Positions 1-14,570 of a DNA stretch of 64,000 nucleotides are shown here, in pieces. This DNA comes from Penelope pileata (lineage: Eukaryota; Chordata; Aves; Galliformes; Cracidae), in NCBI GenBank assembly GCA_013396635.1, contig WBMW01005516.1, forward strand, positions 187,561 through 251,560, written 5' to 3'. The number at the start of each line of letters is the position of its first letter. Positions within the stretch are counted from its first letter, which is position 1. The notes below the pieces were generated by a model that did not search any database, was not told the DNA's origin, and saw only the letters and a program-made list of their open reading frames with translations. The translations under genes were made by a program, and so were the position numbers.

Positions 1-99
1 TAGTTCTTCCCAGATTTATATTGATTCACCCTGCTGTGAATACAAATTATAGGATATGACGTTAAGTTAATAAGACAAAAAAAAAAAAAAAAAAGGAAG

Positions 100-480
100 A
101 AAATTTCTTTGTTTGCAAATCTGAAGCATTAATTGCGTTCCTGTGAGGCAATCTGGATGAAGCTTCTGCTAAGCAAATTAGATATAAACTGAAGGTGAGG
201 GCAAAGGGGTTGCCACAGCAAGGGAGCATCGAGTGACAGGCACTGGGACCTCCGATGCATGCCTTGTAGAGCAGATGTTCGCAAGGATGCAGTGATTATT
301 GAACTGGTAATAAAAAAGCATCAGCTTACAGGCAGCCACGATGGATGCTGGTAATTATAAAGCATCCCCTGGGAGGAAAATGACACAAGTCAGCCGCATC
401 TCTGCAATCACAGGGGCATAATTAAAGCTCTAGTAACAGTTGTTAATAGGGTGCAAATAAAACGGTGAAAATTTGAACAC
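100..480. promoter_or_regulatory. Candidate conserved non-coding segment
   Basis: The base composition is more balanced than in the flanks. It holds several homeodomain-type cores (TAATTA near 352-357 and 419-424) and an octamer-like GTGCAAATAA near 451-460. No repeat signature or open frame explains it. The enhancer reading is inference from composition and motifs only; such motifs occur by chance in AT-rich DNA. Confidence 0.25.
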
Positions 481-3400
481 AGTCTTTTTCTTTTTTAAAG
501 AGACGGCAAAGGACAATGTAATTACAGAGACTGCATGCTTTTTAATTTCATGATGCAGTAAAACAAAGACCTTTAATGTATTTTATACATGCATATACAC
601 ACCATATCAAAAAGGCAAAAGTGATTTAGTCTTTGACTGTGTGACATGATGGGGAGAACAGATTTTCTCACCAGAATGTTTATATTTTTATTTTCAAAAT
701 AAGCAAAACACAAATATATAAAGAAAATGTGTATGAATATTTGGCCATTTCATTCTCACTGGAGATGTATAATATCAGTATATATGGTTAGCTAGTACAT
801 GTAGCGTTATTGTAGGCACAATAATATTAAGACACTAGCAAAGCAGGTCATACAAGTTGAGGTGCTATCTCTTATTAGTCTTACTGGAAAAAACAGTCAA
901 TTTCCCCATTTTTACACTCTTCAGGTGTTTTTCAAGTAATTTAAACTGTATCTTTTTTTAATTCAAAATGTAACTTCTGTAGGCCTAATGGTATATTAAT
1001 AGTCTTTGTATTCCACATCTAGAACACCTGGAACTTTATAATAAATTTCAGTAAAAATCCTTATGAAGGTTTAAGTACATAAAAAATGTAAAATCTATCT
1101 TTCATACATGCTAACATCAAATCAAATCACATTTTGGTACAGAATGAATGAAGTGTCTTTGGTATGTCTTTCTAAATTCAAATATTCTCATCTAATGCAA
1201 TAACTAGTCAAAAAACATGTCTATACTTCTCAGAAAAATTTGACTGAAAGTTTTTGGAGTCTCTCTAATCCTCTAGTTTTCTTTTAAAACTTAATTTTCA
1301 TATGCTTAGTATCTTTACGGCAGTACCAATTTTGCACAGTGAAATTGATCCCAAAGAGCAGATTCCACTCAAGAAGAGTGGTATTCTAAAATATTAGTAT
1401 GTGACTTGATTACATTCCTGAATCTGGGCTGTGTCATATTATGGTTGGTTGTATTTTTGTTTCTTTCACTTTCATTTAGGATGTTTAGTAGCGGTCACTC
1501 TCTTGGGGCTCTTACCTTTTTCCTTATAGACGATTATTCAACACAGAGCAGAGTATTTTGGTAGTCTCAAGCTCAACCGATTGTCCAGTATTCAAGAGCT
1601 TTCCTATTGTTTCTGTTCCCATCCAAAGCATACACCAATGTGGCCTACTGACATATTTTTGTTACTGTACAATTTGTTTAAGATGCACTGTAAATTTGCC
1701 TTTTGTGACAAAAATATAAACAAACCTTGAAAAAAAGTTTCTTTATTCAGCAACTCGTTCTTCACTGACAACACATGCACCTACAAGGAACTTTCCTTTT
1801 CCTAACTTTTTGTGTTTTTTTGGCTGTGCTCTGTCTCTTGTAGTGTCTTACACTTCCTGGTTCTTTAAAAACACACATATAAGTCACCTTATAGCTGCAA
1901 TCCAAATCCCGTTGTATCCATTGCTTTGTAATCACTGGATCATTTGTTTCATGACCCAAAGGATCTAGCATACTGATCCACAGCTGAAGTTTGGTTTGCA
2001 ATCATTAAGCAAGAGAGTATTTCACTTTTTCTTTATTAAGACTAGATGAAGAATTTTTAGTAAGAATTGTGATTGATGGCTACCATTAGTGTCTGCAGCA
2101 TATCAATATTAAGATGACATTAGGAATCATTGATAACTGTCAATGTTCTTTATTGAAAAGTCAGCCAATACTAATTACAGCAGGCAACCAATATGTATAA
2201 TGTAAAATACTCATGCAGTGTTTAATGAGGGAAATCTGGAGAGAGTTCAATCAGATGCCAAACATTGTGTGTGGAGATAAAATATTTCTTATTGAAAAAA
2301 TGACAGAATCAACAACAATCACGTTTTCCTAGGATTATATTATTTAAATGATCAAAATGTTAAAAATTATGAAATTCACCATATTCCAATAAACCACTGA
2401 GAAAGCACTGAAAGAATAATGCAATTGACTACTTACTAATTCCCATGTGCAAAAAGCTTCTCTTTTCTTTACTTGTGCTTTATAGGAAAAAGAAAATACA
2501 AAATCTCTCATTTGTAATTCTTTACTGATACAGAACAACACAGCTAAAACTCCTGATAATATCAGGCAGAAAAAAAATTAAAAATGATGTATTATTGTCA
2601 ATATGTGAAAATACAACACAATGCCTGAAAATTCAATTAGATTAAAAAATATGTAAAAGGTAGTTGTGAGAAGATCTTTGTCACATGACTGTATACCAAA
2701 AAAAAAGTCAATTAATAATAAATAGAAAGAACAATTGGGTTTAGAAAGGCTAAAGATTCAGATCCTCGGTATACTTAGCTTACATGCAGAATATGGAATT
2801 GATTACATTGTGCATTTATGATAACTTTAGTACAGTAATTCCTACATAGCTCCTTTTTGTCATGTTCGTGTTCCGTATGTGTAAGAACTGCTCACATTCC
2901 ATCACTTCATCTGACACAACACATAAATCCCTTTAGACAATGAAAGATTAGTAAAGATTAAATATCCAGAAAACAGAGCACCCCTATAGGTTATGAGAAT
3001 GCCCAGTCCTGCTGGAATAGCACTTTAAAGGTGAAAGGCTTAAATGAGAACATACTGTGTAATCCTTTAATTTCATCGGTGTTTCACCAGTACTGGAATG
3101 GTCTTAATGACATCGGAATAAAGCCCAGCATCCATAGTATAACAAAACTGAAGTGTCATGAACTCCAGGGAGTTTATGGAATGATTACTATAAGGTATGA
3201 TACCAGACATTAATTAGATTTCCTCCCTGTAGTATCATTATTTGCAAATGGTAGAATTATCTCGTTCCAGAAATCTGTGCAATCATTATCAGTGAAATAA
3301 TGGACTTTATATTCAGGAAATTCAGTTACTGTAAAAAGTTTGCCACAGAGAGGACTTCCTACAGAGTTAGAATAAATTTGATTGCCCTACACTGAGGTCA

Positions 3401-5679
3401 AAGAAAACCAGTTGAATGGGAATTAGACTTATGTCTTACACATAAACAGGTGAAGAAATTTGGACTGCTGATTTTACAAACAGCTCAGTACAGCAGAGTT
3501 AATTATATCCACACACTCCTGAGCTTCAATCTAGGTGATACTTTCATAATGTATTTTGAAGAATTTTAACATTTTACTATTTGATATGCCCTTTTTCTAA
3601 TATTGCTTCTTTTTATGTAAAAAAGAAAATTAACTGGCATTAGAAAATCCTGAGATTTAGATATGTATTTCTTATATAGAATAATCAGTGAATTTCTATT
3701 AATTGATAACAATTACCCAAATTGTTATGCAGGCAGCACAAGCATATTCAACAGATAAGGAAAAGTTAATCTCAAATGCAGTAAGAAAAGTAAAAAAAGT
3801 CCTCAGAAGGGAAAATTACACTCATAAATTACATGACATCTATATGGTCAAATTTCTTTCCATTTTCTTCACTCCAAGGAAGAAACAACAACATCAGAAA
3901 AAAGCTCATATGATCTGCTGAGTCCATATAACCATTGGATATTCTTATTCAAAGAAATCATGTGAGGTAAATATGGTTCCTGCAAACTTGGCAGTACTAG
4001 GGCATTTATGCTATTTCTGATAGCTTTCCCTCCTTCAAAGGTGATGAAGACAGTCAGTGCTGTTGACTTTTTCTCTTGCTTTGACCAGCCATTCTGTAAA
4101 CCCAGATTCTTGGCAAGTTTTAATTTTGAGTCTGCAGATAGGTCAGAAACAATGAACAGTCCTGTTTTCTCTTCCAGGTTTTAGAGGCTTCTCTTTTGGG
4201 ATTTTTGTTGTATTAACTCTAAGAGGAGCATCTAGTCTAAGGATTTCTAGCTCCTATCACCTATGTAAGCAATAATATGACTTATTTAGGGATAACTGAT
4301 GACTCTGCGTGCTATGAGTTTGCACTGTGTTGTTGGCTGCAACTAGAGGTGGTTTCTGCCAAAACTAGCTGTGTGTTTATGCTGAGGAATCTATTGATAG
4401 TCATTATATTTTTACACCATTTGCTGAGATTTTCAGTAGCAAAATACAGTTCTATATTTATACCATTGTATTGACATTGGAATTCAGGTTTTTGTAGTAT
4501 TTTTACTTTCTAAACAGCTGTCGGTTACTATGTCAGTGTTATGGTCTCAATTAGTTCATATGATTTTTAGCCAAATTCACGTGATTGAATTTTTATTATT
4601 ATTACTACCAATAGTTTCACTTGGTAACTATTATCTTCATGCAGAAAATGTGTCTGCTCCAAAAGATTATTTTGCAAGAACCTACATATTATTGAATTTT
4701 TGGATGATAATTTATTTTAATTTGCTGTATTTTTCATTCTGTCTATAGAATCACTACTATTAATTTGTAATTAAGCCAATTAGCACCACAGCTTGTTGCA
4801 CATCTCCATTGAAGTATATCTTACTATCAACAAATGTTGCAGTTGTTACCTGCAGTTCTTGAGATTGGATCCCTTTAAGACAAAAGTTTGTTTCATTTTA
4901 GCACAGATTTTATGAAAAACTTGTGTAAAATTTTATTTTTAATAAAGTTATGACTCTGAGAAGCACTGATAAATATATGATGTTCCTACTGTTAGTTGAA
5001 GTATGTAAAAGTATGACAAAAGATTTCCCCTTAATGGTCAATATCAGCTATCAGTAATTTGTTTTGAAGCATTTTTCTTGGTGTAGATCCTCTATAAAGT
5101 AGTATCTAAGTTAACGCAATTACTTCACAGTAACTTCAATAAAAAGGGAGTTAATGGAAATCTTTAGGACAACAAATGTTTATTTCATGGCTCTTCACTT
5201 GAAGTGTTTTGTGTATTTTAAACATTCTACAGCAAGAGAATTTAGAAATGTTTGATTTTGATCAGCATTAGTGAAGCTGCAGTTCTCTTTCTGGCCCTGC
5301 ATTCCAATGTTAATACCAGAGAGGTTTTATATTTGAAGACGATTCTCATTTGTATTCGAAAAATGTGTCACCTGCTCTTAGTTGTGTCAAATGTTGTTAT
5401 TCTAATGAATTGGAAATCTAAGGCAAATTTGGCATGTAGACATCCATTAAACAAGGAATGGTCATCATTTTCAGGACTCCATCTCAAAAGGCTTACTCAA
5501 TAACTTCAATCAAATTAAAGGGTGGAAATAATCATTCTGGCATGGTCTGTAGTGATTTTATTGTTTTGTCAAATGCTTAGTCACAGCAGAAGCCCTTTAC
5601 AACTTCTACTTCATAGGAATTCTTGGTGTGACAGTTCTAATTTTAACAACATCAAATTATCTCCAATTTGCTTTGTTTG

Positions 5680-6080
5680 ATTTCCCTCTTGTGAGCGGCT
5701 CTGTGCTTCAGATAGCTCAATTTCTGTATGTTAACCCACAGCAGGAGGGCAGATGTCAAATGGCGACTTTACTACCTGTACTTTCTCCTCTTTGATAGAA
5801 CTAGTTCACATGCCAGTTTTAAATAGCCTCCCCAAAATGTGTAATAGCCACCACCCACCGAGATCTAAGTCAGCTCTCACTCACTTGGAGCTTGGCCAAA
5901 ACGGCGCTGCTGTGATGCAGAGCGTGTCACACTGCTGCTCCCTCTGATGTGGAAATGGAACTTTAACAGTCAGCAAATCTCCTTAATTTGAGCCTCTCGG
6001 TTGCGGAATGTTGGTTGGAATCTTCACTTAAGGTTCCAACAGCCAGCAAAAGCAGCAGAAAGCCTCTATCTTACTCTTTG
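5680..6080. promoter_or_regulatory. Candidate conserved non-coding segment
   Basis: This segment is clearly less AT-rich than its surroundings, with scattered CpG dinucleotides (GAGCGGC, AACGGCGC, TTGCGGAA) and a TCF/LEF-like CTTTGAT core near 5792. A 64-codon plus-strand frame (5753-5947) crosses it but matches no family I know. It might be a conserved enhancer or an unrecognised exon of a non-coding RNA. The evidence is weak. Confidence 0.25.
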
Positions 6081-9000
6081 TCTAATTCTTGTTTAAACTT
6101 TTAAAGGTGTGTAAAGGCAAGACTGCAGAATAGTAGATGAAAGCAGCAGTAACACAGTCAGGTTGCTCAGGTAGAAAATGCATCCATCATTAGTTAATTT
6201 TCAATGAACAGACAGTATCTTCTTAAGTAGCCTCTCTGACTCCTTAAGCCTCCAATGTGCTAACCTGTATTTCTGAAACAGTTATCACTGTAGCTTTGCA
6301 AAGAACAAGAATCTTCCTAAGACTTAATATATTGCTCACATCTAATATTTATGATTGCTTAAATTCCTTAGATTTAACCAGATGCAGTATGTTCTCACTG
6401 CATATTATACTGCAGCAAGAATGCACGTAGCATTTATGCACACTCATAAATGTGCATATTTATCTTAGTTTAAATATGGGTAATATTTGGACATGATCTT
6501 GTCAGAGATATAACAAGCTTCACATTTTGCAGTGAACCTGATTATAAACAGAATGAAGTGAGGCGTGATACAAAGTAGATGAAAAGGCCCAGGGATAGAT
6601 TAGGTGAGAGTCAACAAGTCAGCAGTTGCAGTGTTATTACTGCTAGTTTGCAGGTTTGGTGGGACAGAGAATATGTGATGAATACTGATGGATGCAAACA
6701 GAAAACTGATTCACCAGCTTCTTTCTAACCACAATTCCCTCCAAAGCCAACTCTTCTCCCTTTCCAGTAGAAGCATGTCTCAAAAAAATGAGCAATGACT
6801 ATATTTTATAAAACGTACAAGAAATGGCTTATTAACAAGCGTTTAGAAACTTACAGCTTGCTAGGCTAGACACAGTGACTGCTGCAGAGCTTTGAAGACC
6901 TCTTGCTTCACCAAGACCAGCAAGGTTGTATGTAAGTGTGCCATTCAGAGCACAGTAGTGCCCATGTAGATTGAACTGCTTCAAATATGCAGGAGTGTAT
7001 ATGCAAATGCCTGCAAATTTGAGATCCTTTTTTTTTATTTTTTACTTTTTTTTTTTCTGTAAAGCAGACAGAGTCCCAGCAGAAGTAGTATTTAGGAATG
7101 CTTAGCATACTCCCAGATGGGAACATGTGCTCCTGAGAGAATATTTCCCATCTGCTCTAGAACAGATTTTAAACATCAGCTGCACAGTCCTTAAGAGTTC
7201 ATTTACAAGTTACCTTGCAGTACTTGCTATAAGCATTACTGCTACATCACTATCCTTACTTTTTTTGTGCATTTGACCCAGATACCAAAGAATAAGATTG
7301 CCTGGCTAGAGTACAAGTGGGTCTGTGCTACCTCTGTGCTGGAGGAATGATTAGTAAAGCAGAGATTTGCCTGAGACGACGTGTGGAAAGCTTGTGCCAC
7401 AGCCGTAATCACAAACATGGTGCAGCACTCACCAAACACTGACAGAAAATGACTTTGCTATTGTACTTTAAAGGAAAGCAAAATGCTAGATGTTCAGGAC
7501 CCAATACTTGCTGCTGTGAAGGATGTGATGCTTCCTGAGCCAATAGCAAACCACCCAGGAAACCGACCAGCAGACTGCTAACAAAAAAATTCATTTGATC
7601 TTTAACTTTGCCCCTGCTTTTGGCCGTGCCACATAATCATATGTAAAGCATCTATTCATTTATCCACAAGACAGAGTTGAAAATTAGGGCATCTTTATTA
7701 TTACAATTTTTATTTTATTCATCAAATTGAACAATTAAAAAAATCTTTTACAACAATTTACTTTTCTTGTTTTATCGTCGACGCCATAAAAATTCCCCAG
7801 ATTCATTTTGTTCAAAACCAATGACAGATTCATTTAATTTTACATGTTTTTCCTTAAATTCCAACTTTTTGAAAACTGTTCCACATGCAATTTCTCATAA
7901 TACACAGTTTTCAGTGCAAACAGTTATATAAACTGAATTCAAAAGCAATCTCAGTCAATCTGAATCTACATTTCTAGTGAATAAAATATTTGGCTGAAAA
8001 GCTTTAAACAACTCCAGTGAAAATCTTTACCTAGCTCAGAGAGTTCTAAGGAGTTTCATTAAGGTTTGTAACACCCTGAAAGTTTCTTTTTGTATTTGCT
8101 ATACGAATGTAAGGATTTTTTAATAAGCATGTGACAAAAATCTCGTATGTTCCTGAAAATTTTCAGTGGCCTCCTCCAGAGCATGAACTTTTCAAGCTGT
8201 AGGTTACTTATGCAAAAATGGAAACACTCTATGAAAGGTTTATGGTTTTATCTGAAGTTTTGATCAAATATAATGTGAAAAAAGGATCTTGTTTACCAAG
8301 AACAGAATCGTGTGAATGTTACTGCATGGTAGCTCACCAAAATACCTCAGGAAAATTAATCTTTTCAAGGAAACAATACAAGGTATGAAATTATATTGTT
8401 TATCTATCTGTAGTTAAGCAATTTTTGTGATGATAAGTATTTCTGCCAGTACTTTCTCATGCACCCTGTTAAAAATGAATTAATGTTGTTTTTACTCAGC
8501 TTTTACTGTTAAAAATAACTTTCATCACCAGACTGGGGCCCTCCGTTCAGCATTTTTAGAGCAGTCAGGGGTGAGGGTATGAAACCCCCACGCCCACATT
8601 AATAAATTGCCATTTGCCTCTCCTGTACTATCCATTGGTCCCTGTGCAGCAACAGATCATAGACTGATAGTAAATCAGATCCAGTATGTTTTCCTAATTT
8701 TAGTTTGGGGCTAATCTATCTAATAGTAAAAACATCTGGTCTAGCTTTCCTTTTAGTCTGATATATACAGCAGGAATCTGCTCACCAAGGGACGAGTGGA
8801 GTCACAGAAGGTCAAGTTCCGTATCTGGATGGAGTTAATGGAGGATATATGTGAATAATAAAAGATTGCTTTGTATTTATATCATTTTTATAGGTGTAAC
8901 ATTAATAATAAAACTTTGATAGTACAGCAGATTTAAGCAATAAATTTCAGATGAGTGAAAAACATGGACTGCTGTATACTCAAGCTAAAAAGAAGCTGAG

Positions 9001-12000
9001 CATGTGATAGAAAATTATTTTGGGCTAGTCACTAATAAGAATTTGGCAGAGACTGGATGTATCCAGTGGTCATGTAGAAACAACAAAATCTTTAAAAAGA
9101 ATGTAACACTTGTGACAATTTATCTTGATAGACCTGTGGCAGGCCATACATGATGGCTATGAGAATGACTACCAAGGAAAACTTCAAAGAAAATACAAAA
9201 TTTATCACGAAGTTACTTTGTGTTCTCTATTTTATTTGCTGAGATGGCAACATATAGAAAGCCAAATCTAGTCCCATGAAAAGAAAAGACAACAAATGAA
9301 AGAAATTTCTCACAGTATGCTTTAATTTCTGTTCTCACTTGAATTGTATAGTACTTCAAATTATTTGTTGAAGCATATTTCAACATTCTGGGGAATTTTG
9401 ATCAACTTGGTAGAAAATATATTTCTGAATTCTGTTGCTCTTTCTGTGCTGGCAAAACAGCTAATTCACCACTTCATTTCTTTTGTTATACAAATCTGAG
9501 AGACTCTTGAGGTCATACTGAGGCAGCATGAAAGAATGTGATGTAAAATTCTTATAGCCTGGGGGTAAGAAAAAGCCTTTCCCAAATCAACAGTATGTTA
9601 GGGGACTTCTGCTCCCTAAAGGAATGTTACTGTTGATGCACTCCTGACTTAAAGTTCTTTTTTAATTTGGCCTTAGGAAGAGTGCATAAACAGCAACATT
9701 ACTTTTGTCAGCAGGAATTAATTATTGAAATCAATTATTGCTTCTTTCAGACTACTGCAGTCAATCCTCAATGACTCTGTGTAAAAAATAGTTGTCTTGT
9801 TTGCTGTCTTTGTGAAGGTGAAATCAAATAAATCAAAAAGAGCAGGTTTCTGGCACAAGATTCTTGTTGCCTTCTACTTCCACAGATTTTCTTGGGCTTA
9901 CTATATTTTATGCTGTGCTGGCAGGGAGAGACAGTCACATTGGCTTTAGGTAGAAAATGATTTTTCTTTGGCCAGCTGCACTTTAAAATAGAGTGTATTT
10001 TTATTGTACAAAACCTTATGAATCAAAGTTTGATTTTGCCTAGTATGACTTCAGCATTCAAAAGCTTGGCATCTGGAATAAAACACCCTACATAACTATA
10101 GCTGAGGTTTCATGCAAGTGCAGTGGGCACAAGGGACAAAGCTATACACTACAGTGCAAGTTCTCTCTTATGTTGCAGAATACCCTAGGTCAGGCATTTG
10201 ACATCTGATTTATATCTGCCCAGAATCTGGCCCTTTTTTTCTTGCCAAGGTCACTGTTTTTCTTTCTTTGTTGCGGTTAGAATTATAGTTGTGTCTTATT
10301 TCTCTTTCCATATAAACCCTTTGAGTGAAAGAGAAATTTTTTTTTCCACTTGTATTTTCTAACATACTCATGGCCATTGGGAAGACTATAAAGCAGCCAC
10401 AGTTTTGAAGCTTTCTCTCTAATGTCAACTGTACAACTGCTTTTTTCAGTTACTACCTTGCTTATTTTTCAGTTCCCCAGAGTAGAGTGAGTGCCTATAT
10501 AATGTTATGCTCTAGTCCTTACACAAAACATCTTCTAAATATCTAACTTTTCTGGGAAAGGTAACACTACAATTAGAGCCTGTTCCCAGAATGGGTATTT
10601 CCTGACACCTGAACATTAGCAGTCTGTGAGCAACATATGGTTTCATCAAAGATGTGTCATAGAGGGCAACAGCCAGAACTTCCTGTAGTTACCAAAATAC
10701 CTCTGTGTGCAATACTCGTTCAGGGTTTTTAGATCTCCCTAGAACTTGAACTTGCCACAAAGGACAAGATGTAACAACACACATGCTGCCCCCTTGTAAA
10801 ATTCAGGAGAAGCTCTGACCTCTTCCAACAGCTGTTCTTACAACCTCAGGATGCTATGTGCTGATTTAAGTGCTTTGACTTTGTTAGACTTGATGATGGA
10901 GGAAACCTATTATATCTGCATACATGCTGATGACAATATATATTTTACTAAGTATTGATAAAAGGCCACAATATTAAACCAAATATGTTCAGAATTCTGA
11001 GACCTCAATTTCATAATTTTCTTTAGTGTTTTTATGTATTCTGTAGTAAATACATAAAATTTATATCCACTTTCAGACTCCTAGATTCGTATATATATAA
11101 ATAGATTGACACATAGGAATTATGAATCGTGTTCTTTATAGTTCAGTTTGGCATACCTGCGCTGGAGCCATAACTGAAGATACAGTCACCTGTACCTTAA
11201 ATTAAAACTTTGACAACTGTTATCACACATCTGCTGCTTGTTTGATAGATTACTTAGAGCTAACTTGAGCTGGCTTGAGCAGTGCTCCCTGCTAGGAATG
11301 CTAACTTTACCAGCTTAAACAAACATAATATATCACATTTGGCAGTTCTTGGACTACAGCAGGTGATTTCCCACACGGAAACAAAGATTCTGATGCAGCC
11401 CTGCAAAATCATCTGACTCTTGCTTTTGAATACGAGCTATACAACACAACATCATAGAATCTTAGACTATGGGACTCCTGAGTCTGATGGGAGACAGGCT
11501 TCTACGGATTGAGAAAAATGTCTCCTGTATGAACACAAACCTGCAATCTACACTATCGCTAAATCATGTGACCCTTTCACGCAGAGATTAATGCCAGCCC
11601 TGACTTCAAAACCAGAGATGTTAAGATATGATGTTTTATTCTAGAAACCTAAATGCAGTTGATAAAAATTGTAGGCACTACTATTTTCCTTTACAGAAAA
11701 TTTAATAGATGACAAAACATGCATAATTGCAAAGAGAGAATTTATCATCTTCAGCTGGTAGAGAAACATATTGGTTCTCTAACATTCTGGCAAAGAAAGT
11801 TGATTCTCAAATCGATTGTCATTTGTTACTTCACATAGCATGTGAAATATCTTACTTGTAATGATTGAATAGTTGAAAAATTTAGGATCATGTTACATTG
11901 AGCAAAAAGGTGTCTGTCACATTCATGTATTCTCTAATAGTTTTATATACAATGTAGCACAGAGGGCTGGGTACACATTTTTACATTATAGATTTATGCA

Positions 12001-12670
12001 TTTGATTTTCTGGTGTAATCTGCTGGCGCTAGTAAAGGGCGGAACTTTGGTCAGCCACATTCAAGCACACAAGTTGCTGAAAACTCAAAATCATTGTACA
12101 CAGAATAATTGACAAAAATATAGAAATGTTAATTTTCAATCACTGCATCAATTACTTCTGGTCTTTTGAAAGTGGAAAAACATCATGAAACAGAAACAAT
12201 GACAATGATTTCTCCTAGAGAAAGTGTACAAATGTAAGAAAATTTACTTAGAGTTAACAAGGAAGTGATCTAAATTATGTTGATGAGAAAAATGTGGGGA
12301 ACCTAGAAAATATTATTCACTTTTTGTTGTTTTTTCAAAAATCTTCATTTTTTTTTTTTTTTACCTTAGTTGCCCTGTTTTTCCTACCTGCATTCTACTT
12401 GTTTTTCTTCTATCTGCTTGGTCCAAACAGAGAGGGAAGAATAGTCATTCTTTAGAAGACTCACTGCAGAAATACTTAAGTAACTCTGGGTAAAAATCCA
12501 TTTCATCGTGATTTCAATTTCATTATGATATAATTAAACCTTCAATACAGTATCATCAGCAGTTGTCAAATTCTATTGTTGTTCCTTACTTAACATTTAT
12601 TTTAATTATTTAATTTAAGAGCCCTTAACAATATTTCCTTCATTTTTGATAAGCCTTGAGAACTTGCTTT

Positions 12671-12763
12671 TGTCCATGCCCATGCCAGGGCAGTTAGAAC
12701 TAGATCATCTTTAAGGTACTTTCCAACCCAAACCATTCTATGATTCTATTCTACAATTCTATA
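12671..12763 (+). repeat. CR1 retrotransposon 3' end (short 5' truncation)
   Basis: The segment reads like the terminal part of CR1: a GGTACTTTCCAACCCAAACC block followed by CCATTCTATGATTCTATT and a degenerate octamer tail. Only the last 90 or so bases remain, so this is a severely 5'-truncated insertion with no coding sequence. Substitutions in the tail suggest it is not recent. Confidence 0.85.
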
Positions 12764-14426
12764 AATAAAAGGAAAGGAATAATACTTACACTTAGAAAGT
12801 TTCATCTGGGAGCGTGTTCCAGTTTGGACAACTCCCCATTCTACCTGAAAGGAAGGGATTTGAAATTCTTTTTATTTTCTGGGTCAAACATGCTACGATT
12901 CTAGTGTATTAATGGTCTTTACCATTTGTGAAGTAACTGGACTCTAAAATAATGAGCTTGCTCAGCTGCTTGCCATTAAAATCAATCGGTACTACCCTTC
13001 TGACTGAGGTCACATCCACCTGTAAATACCAAGTAAACTGTCACCTGTTTTTCATTATGTATTTTACCTTTCAGAAGATAGATTTCTTCTCTACTCCTTA
13101 ACTATAGTTTTCTTAATTACTTTGTATATTACCCAATGGAATCAGCATCTCTTCAGTGGGCAGAAGAGATTGTCTGCTATCCTGAGAGAGAAGTAAAGCC
13201 CAGTGCAAGACAAATGGTCTGCGATCACTGATGTTTTAACATTTAACACCACAGAACAAATTGTATTATGAATAAATACTAGAGAAATACATTGTTTAAA
13301 TGTCTAATTACTATGTATATGAGACAAATGAGACAAACTGCTGCATTTATTTCATGACAAATGCAAAGACATTAAAATTATTTCAGAGAAATTGATTTTC
13401 TACTCTTACATCCAGAGTAGCTCTCCACTGCTTACAGGAGGAAGAAAAGAACAAAGATATTAAAATTAGCACATGTGGGAATTTATCCTCTCCCTGTAAC
13501 ACAAGGAAATGCAAATTATATGTGAGATAAAATAAACATATGAAAGTATGCATTTCTTGAAGACAGGAGAAAGTGATAGAGTTGTTATTCTCAGTAGGGA
13601 GCACGTAGTGGGTGGGATGATCAAGATGCCAAAGATAGTCTGGCAAAATCTTGTGAAGAGACCTCTGTGCTTAGACTTCTCTGCCTCTTGGGTTATATTA
13701 GTCAACTTTAGGATTTCTGACTGAATGAATGTTGTTCAAGTTTCCTGCTTTATCCTGACTCTGGATAGCTTTTTATAACTTCCTCTACTGGACTGAATCA
13801 GATTCATTTTTCCAAACTGATGCCACAACACTTTGAATATATTCAATTTTTTTCCCAGATATGTTTCTCAAGAACTTCATGTTATGGGAGGAGAGTTCTA
13901 TATGATTCTTGTTGTATTTAATTGCAGTAAACTCAGTATTTAAATAAGATATCAGAGATAATTAAATATGTAGCCTCCTCCAATAGCAAAAATAAAGTTA
14001 ATCTATTATTTATTTTCTCTAACTCAGTTATATGGGAGGATCTCAAATAAATAAAGCAGAATGACATGTAATTAGATTTCATTTAATCCTTCAGGGTAGT
14101 ATTTGGATATCCTTTAATATACTCTTTGACTAGTATTTCTACATCTACATCTCCCTGAAAGCCAAAATATTTGACTGACTTTGCAGATTGATTGTAAAAT
14201 CTGTATACCTTGTTCACTGTATGTATCAGGCAGTCACTTCTATAGTAGTGCATAAAGTGACCTCTGTAATGAAGTATCATATAGAAAGTTCCCATCATAG
14301 CTCACTTATACCTCCAAACTAAAAATAAATATCGTCTCACTGATCAACAGCAAAAACTTTATGTCAACAGAATGCAAATATCCAACTGGAATTAGAATAC
14401 AGCAGTCTTGTTGAAGTCACTGGTGA
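12764..14426. other. Unique AT-rich DNA, no gene recognised
   Basis: Nothing identifiable as a gene or mobile element was seen. Overlapping minus-strand frames of 87 and 79 codons (13383-13705) show no family resemblance and are probably chance. Confidence 0.55.
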
Positions 14427-14570
14427 CTAGCTAATGGTGGTGACTATGCTGAAAAATAGTGTTTTGTAGCTAAGAATTTGCTCTTCCAACTAGTGTTATT
14501 GTGCTCTTTCTATCTGTTGAAATTTCCATGCAAATAAATAGGAAGTATTACTTTTGGAGCAACCCATGCA
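14427..14570 (+). mobile_element. Galluhop-type mariner fragment (terminal end only)
   Basis: This is the end of a mariner of the chicken Galluhop family. It reads from an internal block (GCTAATGGTGGTGACTATG) through GTGTTATTGTGCTCTTT to AAATAAATAGGAAGTATTAC and the terminal inverted repeat CTTTTGGAGCAACCC. The same sequence appears, reversed, at the left ends of the copies at 57.5 and 62.1 kb. A TA dinucleotide follows at about 14571, as expected for the target site. The opposite terminal repeat and the transposase region are not present upstream, so only about 140 bases survive. Orientation is opposite to the other two copies. Confidence 0.85.

Larger units (their letters stand above)
1..12670. 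other. Repeat-poor single-copy DNA, no gene recognised
   Basis: This is AT-rich sequence without any transposon I recognise. The longest reading frames are about 60-83 codons on both strands, with no codon pattern or protein family visible. It holds short A or T runs, for example 18 A at 77-94. Two segments, listed separately, are denser in mixed-composition sequence and may be conserved. It could be intergenic or intronic. Confidence 0.6.

Noticed and set aside
11448..11520. ATCATAGAATCTTAGA, like a reversed CR1 tail
   Set aside because: The following bases do not match the CR1 UTR blocks, so the similarity is too short to call.
13383..13705. Two overlapping minus-strand frames of 87 and 79 codons
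   Set aside because: They overlap in different frames with no family resemblance, typical of random sequence.
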